Shown here piece by piece: positions 1-11,689 of a stretch of DNA of 64,000 nt. Source of the stretch: Lycorma delicatula (Eukaryota; Arthropoda; Insecta; Hemiptera; Fulgoridae); the NCBI RefSeq assembly GCF_047948215.1, contig NC_134460.1, positions 153,541,320-153,605,319 of the forward strand. Reading direction: 5' to 3'. The stretch's first letter is position 1. Each line of letters starts with the position of its first letter. The notes under the pieces are model-generated. The model was given only the letters and a program-made list of their open reading frames with translations, searched no databases and was not told the DNA's origin. The position numbers and the translations under genes were made by a program.

Positions 1-186
1 ACATTGGATTCGGGCAAAGAAAATAGGGTTAGCGGCGATGGCAAATTCATAACTTCATATATTATTTTTGCAGCTGTCTCACCTCTTTCAACCGCGAGAA
101 GATCCATTGAAAACCGCATATACCCAAATTACAACACTTTCCCTTTTAGAGCTATAACGCTATCTAGACGGGAAAGTAAATTTATG
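1..186 (+). repeat. TR-A: terminal fragment of the tRNA-containing interspersed repeat
   Basis: The stretch from about 105 to 180 (GATCCATTGAAAACCGCATA, then AACACTTTCCC, then TCTAGACGGGAAAGTAA) matches the end of the repeat copy at 63680-63800 and, inverted, the starts of the copies at 7215 and 29515. The window edge cuts the copy, so only its last part is seen. Positions 1-104 may belong to the same copy but I cannot match them. No coding content. Confidence 0.55.
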
Positions 187-577
187 TACTAAAAATTTGA
201 ATCTATTGCCTCATAGATAAATATTATTCGAATTGGTCTTGTTTATTTATACAATTATATTACTAACTACTACAGTACTACGTTTCTTAAATACGTATAT
301 TCTATAACTAATTATCTTGAAGGTTACTGTAACCTTTGTATAAACGATTGACAGTAGTCGATCGTAATTTTAATTGGATTTTCAGTTATGCATTTTCTTT
401 TAAAAATAAATTTAAATAATAGTGTTTCTCTCCGGTTTCTCACAAACTATTGAATCTAGTCATAGGGGGACTTTTTTCTAATTTCCAGGTTAAACATTAT
501 ATAAGATCACTAGTGGAGCAGAAATCGAGGTGAATAATCTAAAGAATCAGTTTCCGAAGTTGTACTTTGGATTTCGA

Positions 578-584
<7 letters not shown>
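187..584. other. AT-rich spacer, nothing recognised
   Basis: AT-rich DNA with short poly-T and poly-A runs. No coding similarity, RNA gene or repeat boundary recognised. Confidence 0.5.
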
Positions 585-1641
<1,057 letters not shown>

Positions 1642-1694
1642 TCACACATACACATACACAAACACAAATACACACACACACACACACTCACACA

Positions 1695-1745
<51 letters not shown>

Positions 1746-1774
1746 AGAGGGAGAGAGAGTGAGTGAGAGGGAGG
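1642..1774. repeat. microsatellite (CA)n-(TA)n with GA-rich tail
   Basis: An imperfect CA tract (1642-1695) runs into a pure AT tract (1697-1743) and then a GAGAGTGAGTGAGAG stretch. The 61-residue ORF across it is low-complexity. Confidence 0.95.
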
Positions 1775-2477
1775 TCGATATTTTGTTACATTTCTATCAA
1801 TAAATGTTATAAAAATTGTTTATTTTTTGTAGGCTACGAGTGCCCAGACAGAGATGTAGTTAGAAAAAAAATTAGGTTAAAAAAAATTCAGGCGTAATAC
1901 ATATCTTACTTCCTCTTGAATGCCATTATAAGCTACTCTAAAATTAACCTACCTTACATTTGATTCTCTCAAGAGCACGGGTGGAGCCTTCGTTTCGCTA
2001 GACAAATTAAACCTTAAAGGTTTAAGGAACTTAAATTACAGATTCTATTTCTACAATGCGATTTAATTTATCTAAACTATTACTGTAAAGAGGCTTTGAC
2101 CTGAAATTTTTAACCGTTAAGCTCGGCTGGATCTATTGAATTGTGATGCGGCCTTCGTTTTCCTTTGTTCGATAATGAAACTTTGTCGATAGCTATGAAG
2201 CAGAGATGTGTAACGAAAGTTTTTAACGTTTTCATTGTGATACGCTTTTAAATTCTTCGTATCTGTTTTATTATAATTAGGTTTTTCGCACCGAGTAATT
2301 CTTTTACCTATTTATTACTTCTTTTCCAGTCGGACATGCGTTGTAACTTACTTACGGATTATTAGATATGTACTTCGTATAAATACATAAAGATCAGTTA
2401 TTTTGTTCCCGATTCTTACCGGAAGGATCGTTTTTCTGTTTTTTTTTCTCTTAATATTTAGCGTTTAGGCTAATATA
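1775..2477. other. AT-rich spacer, nothing recognised
   Basis: Unique-looking AT-rich sequence with no coding similarity, tRNA-like box or clear repeat boundary. Confidence 0.45.
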
Positions 2478-2670
2478 TATGAGTTTAAATTAAGTATATT
2501 CTTGTACAGTCTCTGTTCGACTATTCCTGAGGTGTGATGATTAGTTGAAACCCAACCACCATAGAACACCGGTATCCACGATCTAGTATTCAAATCCGTA
2601 TAAAAGTAACTGCCTTTACTAGGACTTGAACGCTGGAACTCTCGACTTGAATCAGCTGATTTGCGAAGTA
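2478..2670 (-). mobile_element. SINE family 1, copy 1 (truncated tRNA-derived SINE)
   Basis: On the minus strand this matches the SINEs at 38331-38611 and 43787-44077: CAGCTGATT, then GAGAGTTCCAGCGTTCAAGTCC, which carries a good Pol III B box (GTTCAAGTCC), then the shared body containing GGATTTGAATACTAGATCG and GGTTGGGTTTCAA. The box A part present in the other copies (GGTCTAGTGGTGAACG) is missing because the match stops at the sequence CTTCGC. The 3' tail is also cut, near 2478. A 69-residue minus ORF here is noise. Confidence 0.8.
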
Positions 2671-2681
2671 CCAATAATAAT

Positions 2682-2849
2682 TTGTTTTTTTTTGTTTAAC
2701 CTACGGGTCCACCGTGTTAGGTATTGCTTCAGAGGATGAGATGGAATGATTTGTAGCGAGTGTGAAAATGCCATGCCTAACAGGGATTCGAACCCGGGAC
2801 CTCTGGTTGAAAGACCGAGACGCTACTACTAGTACAACGGAGGCCGACG
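2682..2849 (-). mobile_element. SINE family 2 with 11-bp target-site duplication
   Basis: Read on the minus strand this 168-bp insert starts with a tRNA-like head, GGCCTCCGTTGTACTAGTAG, has an excellent Pol III B box (GGTTCGAATCC) and ends in an A-rich tail (poly-T on the plus strand at 2683-2697). It is flanked by perfect 11-bp duplications CCAATAATAAT at 2671-2681 and 2850-2860. The tail (CATCCTCTGAAGCAATACC, then GGTTAAAC) resembles the tail of SINE family 1, although the heads differ. It is younger than the sequence it interrupts. Confidence 0.88.
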
Positions 2850-2860
2850 CCAATAATAAT

Positions 2861-2906
2861 CGTTGCAGAAACCCCCACCGTTCTTTTATGAAGAACCGTA
2901 TTTATT
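2861..2906 (-). repeat. solo terminal inverted repeat of the 37.2-kb mariner type
   Basis: Reverse-complemented, this reads CGGTTCTTCATAAAAGAACG followed by GTGGGGGTTTCTG. It closely matches the left TIR of the element at 37161 (CAGGATCTTCATAAAAGAAT) and its right TIR near 38665. No transposase is present beside it, so it is a remnant end. Confidence 0.6.
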
Positions 2907-4413
2907 ATTAACACCATTTAAATTGTTATTTTACTGTATCTATTTTATCTAGTTTTTTTTTTTGCGTAATTAGATCAATATTTATTTCATAAAATAATTA
3001 TTTTTATGCATTACTATGGAATGTAAAGATCTCTTCTTTTGTTTATATTTTTACATTTTGTGGTGTTCTTACGATCTTAGTTTTTTCCAACTCCAAGGTA
3101 TTCCTTCCTTGATATTTCCATTAGTAATGGAACGGTTATTTTTTTTTTATACGGTGTGTATTAAACATACCGTTTCAGATTTTGATCCCTATCCGTATGG
3201 ATGTTGTTGATCCATGCTCGTCGGTATTTAAACGGTAACTCGGTAAATGAAACGTTCGACCGCGAAGATAAATTAACGAGAATAATTTTTTTTTTTTAAT
3301 AAAACTATGTGTAACCGTGCAAAAAAAAAATACTTATAAATAAAAACGAATCGCAAAATGAACAAAGTAAATCCTAGAAGTATAAATAAATCATTCGTGT
3401 AATAGTAAATTTTTAATTTACGCTACGCTCTGTAACTTATAGTTTTTTTTATTAAAAAGAGAAATGTATGTATCTGTCCCTATCATTTCAATTTAAACAT
3501 GTTTCATTGTAATGTTATTTCAATAAAAGAGGATTTTCGTTAAACCTACAGCGCTATTATTTATCGGTATTAATAGTAGAATTTAAAGTAATGATTATTG
3601 ATGATCGACCGTATTTTTTTGAATCTCAATTAATTTGGTTTCGTACTTATTATCTGCAAATTCGGTTCGAGTTGCGTAAAAATTTTTTGTGGTGCGCTTT
3701 TCATCCTTTATCGGCTGTTTGATTAGTGTTTTTTTCCTCTTTTGTGTGGTTGTTAATTTTAATTTTATACGCATAATACTTTAGGGTACACGTAAATTAC
3801 TTTCTATTACAAAAATATAATTCAAATAATGCACGCTTATCACTTGAATAATAAGCGTTCAGGCTGTTCTGTTGAAAAACATCTTCTGTTTTTATGTAAA
3901 GTTACACGGTTACTGAATTTGTTAATAGGAAGTGGGAGCGTATAGTTTTAGAGTATTTCTGTCTGTTCTATTGTGAAAACAGTTCGGGTAACTTTGTATT
4001 TGTTAACGGTATTTAAACTGTTTTGCTGACAAACTACTAGGTTGTAAAGATCTCCTATAAATTAAGCGGATTTCAAATAAATTTCAAAGGTCAGTCTATT
4101 TTTATGAAGAGTTTAAATCGAGCGATTATCGTGTTCGTTAAATATTTATTTTTTTTAATAGATATCTTATCGAGTTACAGTCGATGAATTGCAATGGGGA
4201 ATGATTTTAATGATTTATAAATTTTTTTTTACATCGTGGAGTAAGGAATTCAATACTAGTTTCTCTGTATATTTTCCTAGTTGTAACAAAAAAAAGTTGC
4301 AATTTAAAAAAAATTCGGGTACACAGACTTAAAGATATTTTTTTGAAGGTATTTTATTTTATATATATTACAATATAAAAATTCAATACAAAGTCATGTC
4401 AATGAAAAAAAAA

Positions 4414-4414
<1 letters not shown>
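2907..4414. other. AT-rich spacer, nothing recognised
   Basis: Long AT-rich stretch with poly-T and poly-A runs. Short ORFs (for example 64 residues at 3016-3210) have no recognisable motif. No RNA gene seen. Confidence 0.45.

Positions 4415-4455
<41 letters not shown>
4415..4455. repeat. (TA)n microsatellite
   Basis: Pure TA tract of about 41 bp. Confidence 0.95.
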
Positions 4456-4458
<3 letters not shown>

Positions 4459-5038
4459 GGAGAATAAAGTACAGTGGAGTATCTTCCGACAAAACGATGA
4501 GAATATTCTTTAGAATATCTGTATTTTTAGTAGTTTTAAGAAATGTACTATTACTTGTAATGTTTTGTAAAATAAGGTTTAAATTGTTTTATTGCGGTAG
4601 GCTTAGGCCTAGGTAGGCACATGGTTGTCAACGTAGTCGGGATCCCAGGACGATAGGGGTATCATAAAATTAATAAGGAAAAGGAAATATGCAGTAGGTA
4701 TATTATTTGAGAATATGGTGAAAGGGTAGTCTTGCTTTGGAACCCAGATCGAACGGACGTCCTGGTGGTCGCGAATTAGTTATTTCCCTGAGCCTCGGTC
4801 TATCGCAAGTTGTTTTAGTATTGTTTGAGTTCTAAATTAAATTAATCTTACATTATGATTCGTGTACTGCTGAGTTATTGATGGGTGATAGTTATCATTT
4901 GAAATTGTTTCATTGTACGAGTTGTCTACTCATTTTTATTGGTTGAGCTTTATTATAGTCTTATATATTCTCCACTTGTAATAATAAAAGTGAGTGAAAC
5001 ACAAAACGTTGAATCCCTGACAAATCTCCTCGCCTCTC

Positions 5039-5040
<2 letters not shown>
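4456..5040. other. spacer with a less AT-rich patch
   Basis: The part 4590-4810 is richer in G+C and looks like an old interspersed repeat or exon-like patch, but it has no open frame and no second copy in the window. Unassigned. Confidence 0.35.
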
Positions 5041-5083
<43 letters not shown>

Positions 5084-5116
5084 TTACACATATATTCATA
5101 TATATACACATATATT
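5041..5116. repeat. (AT)n microsatellite with ATACACAT variants
   Basis: Pure AT tract at 5041-5073 followed by an imperfect ATACACATATAT stretch. It abuts the 5' end of the truncated LINE-B copy. Confidence 0.9.
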
Positions 5117-5526
5117 CTGGAGAATTATTCCAAACGAAGAGATTTACAAAACGATCATCCCGATAACTAATAAATTTAGAAAGAAGAGAATTTCCTTTCT
5201 AGGACATATTTTCAGAATGGAAGAGACCAGACTTATCAGACGGATAATCGAACTTTTCTGGAACAAGAAAAGCAGACCGAACCGGTTATACGAAGTACAG
5301 AAAGACATGGAGGAATTAGACGTAACCCGTGAAAACCTAAAAACGAAAACCGGAGTAATTAACAAATAAAGAAATAAGATTCCTATCAAAACCCAAGAAA
5401 ACAATAAGCCGGGTGTACTCTGAACAAGAAAGGGCAAGAAGATCTGAAATCCTTAGAAATTACTGGCAAAAAAGAAAAGCTGAAAAACAACAAATCAGCA
5501 AGAAAAGAAAGAACTTGCAAAAAAAA
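5117..5526 (+). pseudogene. LINE-B 3' fragment: C-terminal tail of a reverse transcriptase ORF
   Basis: The plus strand encodes, with one frameshift near 5370, a peptide containing NEEIYKTIIPITNKFRKKR, SFLGHIFRM, NKKSRPNRLYEVQKDMEEL and RARRSEILRNYWQKRKAEK. The 'GH-(I/L)-RM' motif followed by a basic tail is typical of the C-terminus of non-LTR retrotransposon ORF2 proteins. It is the same family as the LINE-B remnant on the minus strand at 19990-21600, whose tail also reads VQEDLKEL and ends in a Lys/Arg-rich stretch. The copy is 5'-truncated just after an AT microsatellite. The protein would have copied element RNA into the genome; this remnant cannot. Confidence 0.85.
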
Positions 5527-5724
5527 TGAACTTAAGTGTTCCATTATGGTCGTAAAAGTAATAAAAAATAAAAAACCGTCATTCTGATGCTCAAAGCATT
5601 GAGGTGAAAATTGATTCGAATAGAACAAAAAAAATGTTATATATTTCAACATTTTCCAAATAGTTTTTCTTTTTAAAGAAAAAGGTCCTGTTTTTAAAAG
5701 AGGCTGCCGATTTTCTGTCTACTT

Positions 5725-6135
5725 TTCGTCTGTTTTGCTTCGATAAAAAATAGATCTTTAAAAGTTTTTATTAGCTGAATTTACAGATCTTTTCAGAATT
5801 TAATTCTCTACAAGTTTTGTTACTTAAACTTATGCTATTGTACTGCAAACCTAAAAAAACCTTGTTTTTCGATACCGAATTTTGTGTTTAACGTCGGATA
5901 TCTTAAAAACTACTGGAGTTACATTTCTGGGATTTTCCAGCTTAAATTGCATAAGAAACCACCAACTCTACTCTTTAATTTGGATCCCAAAAATTACAGT
6001 AGGGCTTCTTTTTATTAGAAGAGCTGAAATCCTGGCGAAATATTTCGCTAGCCGTAACTCGAAAACAAAGCGTTTAAAGACCTTTGTCTTATAAACGTTT
6101 TTCATTATTTTCACCAGTAGAACATGCCCTGAAAG
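5725..6135 (+). repeat. solo arm of a long-TIR transposon
   Basis: This matches the right arm of the element at 26508-28310 in order: TCTGTTTTG, then ACAGATCTTTTCAGAATTTA, then the block TCTTAAAAACTACTGGAGTT, and finally ATTTCGCTAGCCGTAACTCG, AAAGCG and a TTATAAACG end. No partner arm and no transposase are found next to it, so it is a single-arm remnant of a related but diverged subfamily. Confidence 0.65.
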
Positions 6136-7190
6136 TTTCTCTGTTTCTTCGCGGACAATTGCGTATAATAGCGATAATAAAAATATATTTACCGGTTAAG
6201 GTAAACGAAATATATTAAATTAAAAAATCAATAACCAAAAATATATTTCTCCTTAATAATGTTAAACAAAATTATAACACTGTACTATAAAAAATAAAAG
6301 TAATTAAATAATCATCTTCCACACTTTAAGTCGTGACATAAGACGTCTTCTCGGTTGGTAAATATAAAAGCGTTTCTTCAACAAAGAAGATAAAAAGATC
6401 TTATTTTATTTCTCTTCCAATAAAAAGTAATTGTAAAGTCTTATTATTGTTATTTTTAAATTATTCTTATTTTCCGTTTATGTATATAATTGCTTTAACC
6501 GTTTCTCTTGAGTTCTCTCGCGAAACCGCTTTGAGTATGATAATTAAATTCTGTTGTGCATTATTTCTTTATAAGACAAAGCGATGCCAAACAATAACGG
6601 CAAATCATAAAATATATCAAACCGTCCTTAGAAGCTACGTAATGTTTAGTATCAAAAGTCTCCCGCTTTAGATATCTAAATAAATTTTACAACGAGACCG
6701 CCATTCTTATTTATTAGAGGGGTACTCCCTGTAAAATATAAAAATAGAATCGCCGAAATCGGTTCATTTGATAAAAAGGAATAAATGAACTAAAGATAAG
6801 CGTAGAATATACGGAGGGAATTAAGAACTTAGTTTTTATAAAGTCGCTAAAACCCTTGTCGAAACTTATTTTGACCGCCTTTTAGATTTCTATTAAAAGA
6901 TATCGACCCTCACTTACTACCGCGGATTCTTTATCGGTCTGACGATGAACACCAACTTCTTGACAAGTTATATGACGAAAGTACTTGGAAAACATTTAAT
7001 ATATCACCGCAAAAGAGAAAGCGGAGGTGAATCGGTTTCAGAGTCAAACGAAAAGGTAATGTTTGTTTTAAAGTCGGTTGAAGGGGTTAAGTTCATTAAA
7101 AAGAATTTCAAATTCTCTTTGAAATTATTTTTGATAATCGGTATCGTTTAAACCATTTTCGTTGTTCCATAACGACCCGGATTTACGGGT
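6136..7190. other. AT-rich spacer, nothing recognised
   Basis: AT-rich DNA. ORFs of 68-74 residues show no motif and no family resemblance. Confidence 0.45.
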
Positions 7191-7214
7191 CGAAGTAAAA
7201 CCGTATCTTAGTTT

Positions 7215-8085
7215 TACTTTCCCGCCTAGATAGAAGGGGAAGTATTGTAATCGATCTAATTTTGGCATATGCGGTTTTCACCGGATATTGACAGCTAACG
7301 AATCCAAAAAACCAAAAAAACCGGTTGGTAATGTTCGTATGAACGTGTGTGCGTTCGGTGTTGGCCTCTAAATCACTCATTATACCTCCAGAAGTGCTGG
7401 ACCGAAGTCGGTTAGATTACTTCTACGTAGGAGCGTTGATGACATTAAATTTTCAACTTAACAGGTCAAAAGAGGGTGAGGCTGTAGAGCAAGGTTAATC
7501 TCATTACCTCCAGATTTCGCCTAATTAAGGTCATATTTTTCTTAGGTACATTTGTTAATTAGAAAATAACAACCAATATTTGCAAAAAATATTTTTTACA
7601 AAATCGCACCCCCACCCGAAAAAATGGTTAAAACTACTGCTATGTTGTGATGTTACAGGTGAGCGGTAGAATTAAATAAATGAGTAATATTTAAGCGCTA
7701 AAAAGTATCTCGGTATGGCCGGGTCTCGAACTCGATCGATCTCGGTCGACTCGGTACCTGGTGCCTTAAGCCTCGCGACTAACCAGTCTGCTGACCGTAC
7801 AAGCGAAATTTATTACATGAAAGTTGTAAAATTACATTAGTTTTCGTAGCGCCTCCCGTCAGCGCTAGTACCACTGCACCTGCGTGAATTAAATACGGTT
7901 TACGCGCGCGCTTTAGTTAGTCATTGAATTAAATAAACGGAAAAATAATTATATTTAAATAAAATAACAAATATTGTAAATTAAGTTGTTGTGTAAATCG
8001 AGGATCAGAAACAACCCGTAGTCATAGGACTTCCCAGGAATCCGGCTTCAGCCGCGTGACGGGAAACTTTTACAACTGTGAAGTA
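7215..8085 (-). repeat. TR-B: interspersed repeat containing a tRNA-like segment
   Basis: Nearly full copy of a repeat also present at 29515-30690 (same orientation) and 63055-63810 (opposite orientation). Landmarks in plus order: TTTACTTTCCCGCCTAGATA, TTTTCACCGGATATTGACA, GGTTAGATTACTTCTACGTA, GAGGCTGTAGAGCAAGGTTA, AATTAAGGTCATATTTTTCTTAGG, a tRNA-like block at 7711-7798, and TTACGCGCGCGCTTTAGTTAG. On the minus strand the tRNA-like block has an A-box-like GGTTAGTCGCGAGG and a B-box-like GAGTTCGAGACCC. No protein is encoded. Confidence 0.82.
7711..7798 (-). repeat. tRNA-like Pol III promoter segment of TR-B
   Basis: Minus strand: ACTGGTTAGTCGCGAGGCTT (box A region) and GAGTTCGAGACCCGGCCATA (box B region). 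The block looks tRNA-derived but is longer than a tRNA because of a duplicated TCGA-rich stretch, and it cannot fold as a functional tRNA. It is most likely a SINE head embedded in the larger repeat. Confidence 0.6.
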
Positions 8086-9100
8086 AGCTTTTTTCCCTGA
8101 ACAAACGGTTACTGGTATTGTAATCGAGTTTTTTCAAATTTTCTCGTAAAATCTCCTATAATCGGGTTCTTTTTTCCGGTCATTAATCGTCCGTTATTCG
8201 TAACCGGGTTTGAATTTTAATGTAGAAGATAAAAATTTGTTTTTAATATGTAGATTAAATCTAATTTTTGTTATATGTTGTTCTAAATTTTTTTTAAAAA
8301 TATAAAATTAAGTCAGGTCTCATCGCCTAAAAGTTTACTCGGAATATTATCCGTTTGAAAATTACGTGAATTTATTGCCCTCACGGGTATCGGAATGAAT
8401 TTTAACTGACTTTGTACTTTACTGTTTGTATCGAGCGTGTTCTTTAAATTTAGCTTACCGATAAGGGTTTATTTCATTTCATTTTAACGTTTAATTTTGA
8501 TGGATAAAATGGAGTAGCTGTAATAATTTATGGATTTTTTATCCAGAATAACCGATGTGCAACCAGTAACTTTGTTAATTTATCTGTTTTGATTTATTAT
8601 GTTTCATTAACGATGTGAGAATCTGGCTTGCTTCTCTGCGTTGCTTATATATATGGCCTACTGCCATATTCGATTAATCTTAACTGAGGTTAAATGGAAG
8701 AGACGACCTGATTGGTTTCTCTGCCGCACCGCTCTATGCACTCGTTCTTTTATCACTCGCTTCTCTCTTTACCCTTAACGGAATCAAATTAATTAAATTT
8801 ATTACTTTTTAAACGTAAAACTCATTATGTATATTGTTACTTTAAGATAACGTAAATTACTTTGAATTTAGATCGTGTAATTTTAAACAAAGCGAATTAA
8901 ATTTTCTTAGCAGTTCTCGTGTTAAATTTAGCTAAATTTTTAACGTCAGCAATAGGGAGTATATTAATTAGGATACTCTACATCGTTCTTAGGAAAAAAT
9001 GGTAATTACATAAACCGTGAACCGATTTTAAAAAGTATTATTTTTCTACTTGAAAGATTTTACTGTAAAGCTTGGTGGTACACTGTGTTTTTCGTTTATC
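8086..9100. other. AT-rich spacer, nothing recognised
   Basis: No coding or RNA feature recognised. The stretch 8625-8770 is a little richer in G+C, with no open frame of note. Confidence 0.45.
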
Positions 9101-9162
9101 CGTCCGGAGTACAGACAAATAAAATTATTGGGCGTGCAGACTTTTGAGCAAGCTACGTGTAA

Positions 9163-9417
9163 TTGTTCTTGCGAAAATCATGGATTAACCCTTGCCGCGC
9201 AAAGCGATCGCCACTGTCCCTAGTCGATATTCATTGCGAATGCAAGCCGGATGGGAAATGCGATTGTTTAAACTCGAAAGGCGTATTTGTGTCACCGGGT
9301 GTCGACGGAATGCGAGAGATAAATAAATTCTTCTCCTGCGGCATTCTCCGTGATGATCGCTTCTATTACGTAGGGAACAGATTCTTTACGACGAGTCTTG
9401 TTCCGTTGCAAAGTTGA
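9163..9417 (+). CDS. unidentified 84-residue ORF with a cysteine cluster
   Basis: I do not recognise this ORF. It lies in one of the few patches of the window richer in G+C (about 9100-9540). The peptide has a central cluster HCECKPDGKCDC, then a stretch containing VSPGVDGMREIN and CGILRDDRFYYVGNRFF. There is no signal peptide or membrane segment, and the first Met may not be the real start: it could be an internal exon or the remains of a longer frame. Its last part overlaps the left arm of an imperfect palindrome (9353-9456). It may be a host exon fragment, a repeat-derived ORF, or chance. Confidence 0.22.
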   Translation: MFLRKSWINPCRAKRSPLSLVDIHCECKPDGKCDCLNSKGVFVSPGVDGMREINKFFSCGILRDDRFYYVGNRFFTTSLVPLQS

Positions 9418-9456
9418 GGCGGATCGTTGTTACGTAATAGAACGATAGGCGATCAT
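9353..9456. repeat. inverted repeat, 20-bp arms with a 6-nt bulge
   Basis: ATGATCGCTTCTATTACGTA at 9353-9372 is perfectly complementary to 9431-9456 except for an extra CGATAG inserted in the right arm. The loop is 58 bp. It is too long to be expected by chance in a short region, but it has no identified function. Confidence 0.75.
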
Positions 9457-9839
9457 TTTTTTAATATCAGCTTGTGCGGCGGCTCGCTCTTCTCCTATGC
9501 CCGTTTTCCGACGTAATTGTTTTCCCGATATTACTGTTGTTCCACTTCTAGTTAGTTGTCTTAATATTCGAATATAATTTTTTCAACTATCATCGATTTC
9601 CATAGTAACGACTTTACTTTCTTACCGTATTTTTGTAAACTTAATCGCAAAATTTAAAGCCGGTTAGGGGGTTACACTGAACGAGTTAAAAAAAGGAGGG
9701 ATAGTTTTTTTTTCAAAATGAAGTGAATAAATAACAATTTTTGACTTGTTTGGAAGTGTAAAAAATTTTATCACGATCGGAATAAAACTGTAGATCCGTA
9801 TAAAAGACAAACGGACACGCAAACATCCTTCTTTATATC

Positions 9840-10420
9840 TGTACCTATAAAATATCTTGCTCTGACCGATTTATCAACGTCCGGCAAAAACTACTGAAGA
9901 TAAATTAATGACAATTTTATACACGTTCTGACGGTGTAATTCCGACTTTAAACGGTTAAAATGGAGTAACAATGAAGTTTACTAGTTTTTTTTTAATTTC
10001 TCGGTAACAGATGATGATATCAACTTCATTTTTGGTGTGTGTAATCTTCATGTGAATATATAAAAACTAATTTCTAGATTTTTTGAAATTCCGAGTTTAA
10101 AGGTTTAAAATGGATTTTGCATTTTTTTTAAACCCGTCTATTTTTCATAATTTCTGGTCAACAAATGATGTCAACTTGATTTTTTTGTGCGTGTAATTTT
10201 CATCTGAATATCTAAAAATCAGTTTCTAGATTTTTCCTTGAAAATTTTACCTCGAAAGAGGTGAAAAAAAGTAAAAAAAAAATTGAACGATGGTTGCAAA
10301 TTTTCCCCATTTCCCCCGGTCTATACTAAACGAGTTATTCACTAGATTGGGGCTTGCAAATACTCTTTAGACGAATATGTAAAAACCGTTTTCGGGTTTT
10401 TTGAATTTCGATTTTTTTAA
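9840..10420. repeat. degenerate tandem repeat, period about 155 bp
   Basis: Two clear units start near 9995 and 10149: each has AATTTCT, a GG(T)AACA(G/A)ATGATG block, ATCAACTTCATTTTT or a close variant, GTGTAAT(C/T)TTCAT(G/C)TGAATAT and a TTTCTAGATTTTT end. Weaker unit parts precede (about 9840-9990, with CGACTTTAAACGGTTAAAAT) and follow (about 10320-10420, with ATGTAAAAACCGTTTTCGGG). No coding potential. Confidence 0.7.
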
Positions 10421-10954
10421 GGGGTGCAACGGTGTACGGCGCGGCGGCTCAACCAACACAGCCTCTGCGACTTTTACTGTATGTGCGACGCGATTGGTTA
10501 CACCTGCCACTTATTACTTGACTAAAAAAGATAAAATAAAAAAAATGAAAACGGGAAGTAGGGTCACATCTAAGTGGTGTTGGTCGGGTAACGCTAAGAA
10601 TCGGAAAAAATATCCTTCTACCTGTACAAAGTACGAGTAAACAGTTATAACTAATATTTTTAAGATGGAGGCCGACTGTTTTCAAATCGAGATTTGATCA
10701 CTAAATGTTTCGGTCCTGTACCGAACAAACTGTTGCTCTTGTGAAATTACAATACAGTGATAGTTTTTATAGATCGAACAAGCTTTAATTTTTCTTTATC
10801 ATTATTATTTTCACAAGATGAGTTAAATGAACACAGCGGCGGCGTGCAAGGGGCAGATCTTTGGCTAGACGGGAAGGGCTCGCATCGCTTGTCCTGACCC
10901 GTTAAACATACCCTAACCGCTATGTGGTTGCTAATGTATATGGATAGAATATTA

Positions 10955-10955
<1 letters not shown>
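10421..10955. other. spacer with two patches richer in G+C
   Basis: Patches at 10425-10500 and 10830-10930 are relatively rich in G+C and look like old repeat ends. ORFs of 78 and 79 residues on opposite strands overlap here and show no motif. Confidence 0.4.
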
Positions 10956-11010
<55 letters not shown>

Positions 11011-11040
11011 AACCTAATCTATATATATATATAGATTAGG
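10956..11040. repeat. (TA)n microsatellite with adjacent perfect palindrome
   Basis: TA tract at 10956-11008, followed at 11013-11040 by a perfect 28-bp palindrome (CCTAATCTATATAT and its complement). Confidence 0.92.
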
Positions 11041-11689
11041 ATAGAAGTATATTTATTACTTCCCTGGTATATAGTGTTATATTATAACGCTATATGTCAG
11101 AAAGTTTGAAAAGTGGAAAAAAAGAATAAACAATTTTGGTTATTGTTTTTCAGTAAAAAGGAATTATTTCATCATAAAAATACTAATAAAGTTTAAAGTG
11201 ATTGAATTGAAAAAGTCAAAAACCAATTGCCGACTATTTTTATGTTTTAATATATATATATATTTATATAATGTAAAAAATAAACACCATACAGATATAG
11301 AGAAAAAAATTAAATGAAGATTTAAAATCTACATTTCTATTTTATTCATAAATATCTTCGTTTTTATTTTTTCATATAATTATAGAATTATTTACCAACT
11401 GGTGATGCGGGATTCCGCGAAAGTTAGTATTTGTAATTTTTTTCTCTATTACTGTGTTTGGTGTTTGTTTTTACAATTATTATTTTGACATATATTGCCA
11501 TACTGGTAAGTATGCTAATGAAATATCTGAATTTTCAGAAATTGTAAGTGCGCGCGCGCCCGTACGTACAAAAAAGAGTTACGGCATTTTAAAGCTATTT
11601 AATATCTGTTAACTTTGAACAGTAATGAATCCAAAAATAAAATCAAAGCATAACTTTAATTTTTTCCCTACAAGTGTGAACACCTTTTA
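11041..11689. other. AT-rich spacer
   Basis: AT-rich, with a short TATATATATA tract near 11250 and a GCGCGCGC run near 11550. No gene seen. Confidence 0.45.

Noticed and set aside
5144..5652. Hydrophobic minus-strand ORFs of 97 and 88 residues resembling membrane proteins
   Set aside because: They are antisense to the LINE-B fragment; A-rich Lys codons on the plus strand read as Phe/Leu on the minus strand.
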